Positions 61,050 through 64,000 of a stretch of 64,000 bases of DNA are shown in pieces. The stretch is from Taiwanofungus camphoratus (lineage: Eukaryota; Basidiomycota; Agaricomycetes; Polyporales; Taiwanofungaceae), in assembly GCA_003999685.1 (NCBI GenBank), contig CP021225.1, forward strand, positions 1,736,001 through 1,800,000, in the 5' to 3' direction. Made by a program: the position numbers and the translations under genes. The notes under the pieces were generated by a model, which saw nothing but the letters and a program-made list of their open reading frames with translations, did no database searches and had not been told where the DNA came from. Position 1 is the first letter of the stretch, and each line of letters starts with the position of its first letter.

Positions 61050-64000
61050 TGGTTTGCCTTCTTATAACACCTCAGCAGGTCAGGGGAATGCCATAGATCG
61101 TCTTCCTTCTGCCAGGTGCTGGCAAAGACCGGCCATCCCTTCCATTTGATGAGAAACTCCCATTTCCCACGTCGGGCACGATGCCCGCGGAGGGCCTCGA
61201 CTTTGTACTCTTCTTCCCCCTCGACCAGATCAGGTGGTGGTTTCAGAAAGTTGGGTCCGTGTTCCGCCGTTTCCCTGTATGGGGTGAGCAGCGATGCATG
61301 GAACACCGGGTGAATCTTCCAGGTTCTCGGGAGCTGTAGCTTGTACGTCAGTGGCCCCTTGGCTTCCATGATCTTGAAGGGTCCAAGCCGCTTTGGGTCA
61401 AATTTCCGACTTATTGTCCTTAGCCGGAGGTTCGTGGCTTCTAGCCAAACCTTGTCGCCTTCCTGGAAAGGTTTCCAGAGAAAAGGGGTTCGTTCCTCCA
61501 TCAGCTTCTGGGCTAGCTCTTGCGCTGCAAGAGCCTCTTTGTGGGATTCGGAGATCTGGGTCAGGCGGTCTTGGAGCGTGGGGTATTTGTTGGAGGGTCG
61601 TGGAGATCCGATGGCCTTCGGGTCGTACCCCATGGTGAGCTTGAATGGCGATTCCTTCCTTCCAGCATGTGGCACCTGGTTGTGTGCGAATTCAAACTCG
61701 GGGATGTGTTTGACCCAGGTGTGGGGGTCATTTGCGCATAGGATTCTCCAGGCCGCCTCCAGTTCCTGGTTGACCCGTTCTGTACTCCCATCTGATTGGG
61801 GGTGGTAGGCGGTGGACATTGCCGCCTTGACTCCTGTCAGCTTACACCACTCTCAAAACGCGGCCGCTGCGAACTGTGGCCCTCGGTCGGATATCATCCG
61901 GTCAGGTAGGCCATATCGCCTGTATACATTGAGATGTAGGGCCTCTGCCATCCCTACCGCATCTATGTTCTTGGTGCAGGGTATGAACACAATGCTCTTG
62001 GTGAGTTCTCTGTCGACTACTACCATGAGCGCATTGAAGCCCTGTGACTCTGATAGATCAGTGATGAAGTCTACCAATATGTGAGAGAATGGCCTTGAAT
62101 TTGGTTCTGTGGGGATGGCCATCAGGGGGGGTTTCGTGGGGTGTGTGTTGATCTTGCTCTCCTGGCATTTGGCGCACCCCTCAACATATTTCTCGATGAA
62201 TGAAGACATTCCATGCCAGAACCAGTCCCTTCGGGCAATGGCCATTGTACCTTGTGCCCCTGGGTGTGCCATTGCTGGTGTGTCATGACAGAGTTGAATG
62301 ACTTCTCGGCGCAGATTATCATCAGGGGGTACATAAACTCAGTTTTTGTATAAAATTAGTCCCTCCTGAATGTCCCAGTCTGCCAGCTTTGTGTGCGCAA
62401 AGCCTGTGCCCTTGAATGGCGGTACCTTCCCCCGTTTTAAAGCGTCAATTGTCTCGATGACCATCCTGTCATGAGTACGACATTCACGTATCTTTTCAAT
62501 GATTGCAGTGTTGGTGGCGTTGACAAAGAGGTCTGTTGGTAGCAGGATGACATCTTCGTTGTCATGTTTCCCTCCTGGGTGGTCAGGTCACCGGGAGAGT
62601 GCATCGGTGACTATGAGTCGAATGCCTTTTTTGTTTAATAGTTGCAGGTCAAATTGTGACAGGAATAACTGCCATCGGGCCTGGCATCGGTTGAGTCGTT
62701 GTGCTTCTCAGAAATAGGTGAGGTTCTTGTGGTCGGTGATCATCGTGACCGGGTGTCCACTTCCCTCAAGGTGGTGGCGCCATTCCTCAAGTGCTCGGAC
62801 AATGGCCAGCAGCTCTCTGTCATATACTTGATAATTCCGCTCTGCTTCTTTCAGGCTCTTCGAGAGGAAAGCTATAGGGTGTAGCCGCCCTTCCTCATCA
62901 AGTTGTTGAAGCACTGCACCAGTGGCTACCAGAGAGGCGTCGGCCTCAATGGTGAATGGTTTGGACGGGTCGGGCATGCGGAGGATAGGCATGCTCTGGA
63001 AACACCGTTTGAGCTCATCAAAGGCCTCCTGGCAGGCTTTGGTCCAGTTCCACTCCGCGCGCTTCTTCTTGATGACATTCAAGGGGTGAGCGATGTGGGA
63101 GAAGTTGTGGATGAAGCATCAGTAGTAGTTGGCGAGACCCATGAATCGTTCTACATCCTTGACCCTAGTAGGAATGGGCCAATCTGCGATTCCTGTCAGT
63201 TTGTCCTTGTCCATGTGCATCTGTCCAGGTGAGATGGTCATTCCCAAGAAGTCAACTTCGACGACATCAAATGCGCATTTCTCTGGCTTTACAAATAGGT
63301 CCCGTTCCTGCAGCCATTGTAGGACACATCTGGTTCGTTCTCGGTGGGCTTCCATATTGTCAGAGAAAATGAGGATGTCGTCCATATAGATCGCGATCCA
63401 CCCCTCGGTCAGCATGTCCTGGAATGCGTCATTCATCATTCGCTGAAACGTGGCCGGCGAGTTGCACATCTCAAAGAACATGACAGTGGGTTCGATGATC
63501 TTGTCCTGATTTCTATGTTTGACCATGAATGCTCCTTTCCATTGGTCGCCCTCTCTGATCCGGATGTTGTTGTACCCATTTCGGAGGTCTAATTTAGTGA
63601 ACACAGTGGCCCTTTGGAGCCTGTCGATTAGCTCTCCTATGAGGGGTAAGGGGTAGGCATCTTTGATTGTGCCCTTGTTCAGGTATCGGTAGTCCTGGCA
63701 CGGGCACAAGGTACCATCCTTTTTTTTGACAAAAAAGGCTGGTGACACCATTGGTGAGTTCGATTCCCAGAGATAGCCCTTGGCCAGGTTCTCTTCCAGA
63801 AATTTGTCCATCGCCACCTGTTCATTTGGAGACAAAGAAATTACGGCACATTTCCTGGGGACAAAGTCTGGCCTTAATTCAATGGCATGGTCCCAGGGCT
63901 TGGATTCTGGGAACCGGTTGGCGGCCTCCTTTTCAAACAGCCGTTTATAGTCCCACAGGTATTCTGGGACGAGGTCTTCTACGGATGGGGGTGGGTCCTT
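61050..64000 (-). pseudogene. Gypsy-A' pol part: RT, RNase H, integrase, chromodomain
   Basis: RT ([38 protein letters not shown], catalytic YMDD near 63385) lies at about 63835-63120. RNase H ([25 protein letters not shown]) is at about 63080-62710. The integrase zinc finger and core (CAKCQESK, VDFITDLSESQGFN, SDRGPQF, YHPQSDGSTERVNQELE) lie at about 62280-61740. The GPF module (KRLGPFKIMEAKGPLTYKL) is near 61390 and the chromodomain (GKWEFLIKWKGWPVFASTW) near 61130. The protease and gag lie beyond the window. Confidence 0.9.

Larger units (their letters stand above)
59622..64000 (-). mobile_element. Gypsy-A': second Gypsy-A family copy, minus strand, runs off the window
   Basis: Read leftward from the window edge: RT, RNase H, integrase, chromodomain, third ORF, 3' LTR (60121-59622). 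The protein sequence is close to Gypsy-A at 2185-9898 throughout. It is inserted in Gypsy-D in the same orientation; the flank is GCGAG, and the other side lies outside. It is broken, with about six to ten breaks in the visible part, fewer than Gypsy-A. Confidence 0.92.

Noticed and set aside
1-64000. CRISPR arrays, prophage, operons, ribosome binding sites, rRNA
   Set aside because: No regular short repeats with unique spacers, no prokaryotic gene organisation and no rRNA-like sequence; composition and introns are fungal.

Overview
This window looks like a transposon-saturated, heterochromatin-like block of a filamentous basidiomycete, most likely an Agaricomycete. The evidence is Ty3/Gypsy chromodomain elements and Ty1/Copia elements of the kind common there, a gag family typical of mushrooms, a basidiomycete repeat protein with a ubiquitin-hydrolase-like block, and introns of 43-56 bases with CTRAC-type branch sites. 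No rRNA, intact tRNA, CRISPR array or bacterial-type operon is visible. I cannot name the genus.

Layout. 1-9898: LTR fragments stacked one inside another (families D, I and G, all minus) and then a broken Gypsy element, A (2185-9898). 9899-16568: decayed LTR scraps, a relic gene with a USP-like domain, and a Tc1/mariner transposon (12340-14320) holding two solo LTRs. 16680-26575: a 4.3-kb inverted repeat made of two head-to-head Copia-1 elements around a 1.3-kb spacer; the right-hand copy runs on to 27690 and carries an extra membrane-protein ORF. 27795-30900: the only stretch with spliced, host-like coding sequence, including one unrecognised four-exon gene. 30932-34058: a truncated Copia-2. 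34059-37319: LTR fragments. 37320-46620: Gypsy-C, interrupted by a second Tc1 and by a 1.7-kb solo LTR. 46621-64000: a nest in which element E is split by the young Gypsy-B (48747-55318) and by Gypsy-D (minus), and D is itself split by Gypsy-A' (minus), which leaves the window.

How the parts relate. Gypsy-B has LTRs differing at one base by eye, a perfect 5-bp target duplication and a 1660-codon open frame, so it is by far the youngest Gypsy here. The other Gypsy copies are broken and CpG-poor, as expected from methylation-driven decay. The Copia-1 family is also recent: its LTRs are nearly identical across four places.

Most notable observations: (1) all five Gypsy elements, from three subfamilies, carry a separate ORF after the chromodomain with CCHC zinc knuckles; (2) Copia-1 has a single-pass membrane-protein ORF between pol and the 3' LTR; (3) the spacer between the two Copia-1 copies has been flipped, shown by a swapped target duplication and by alignment to an uninterrupted LTR-G elsewhere in the window; (4) two different Copia LTR families share a duplicated 20-mer framing a GTATGT-starting spacer. 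LTR family letters are local names. Percentages and boundaries were judged by eye.
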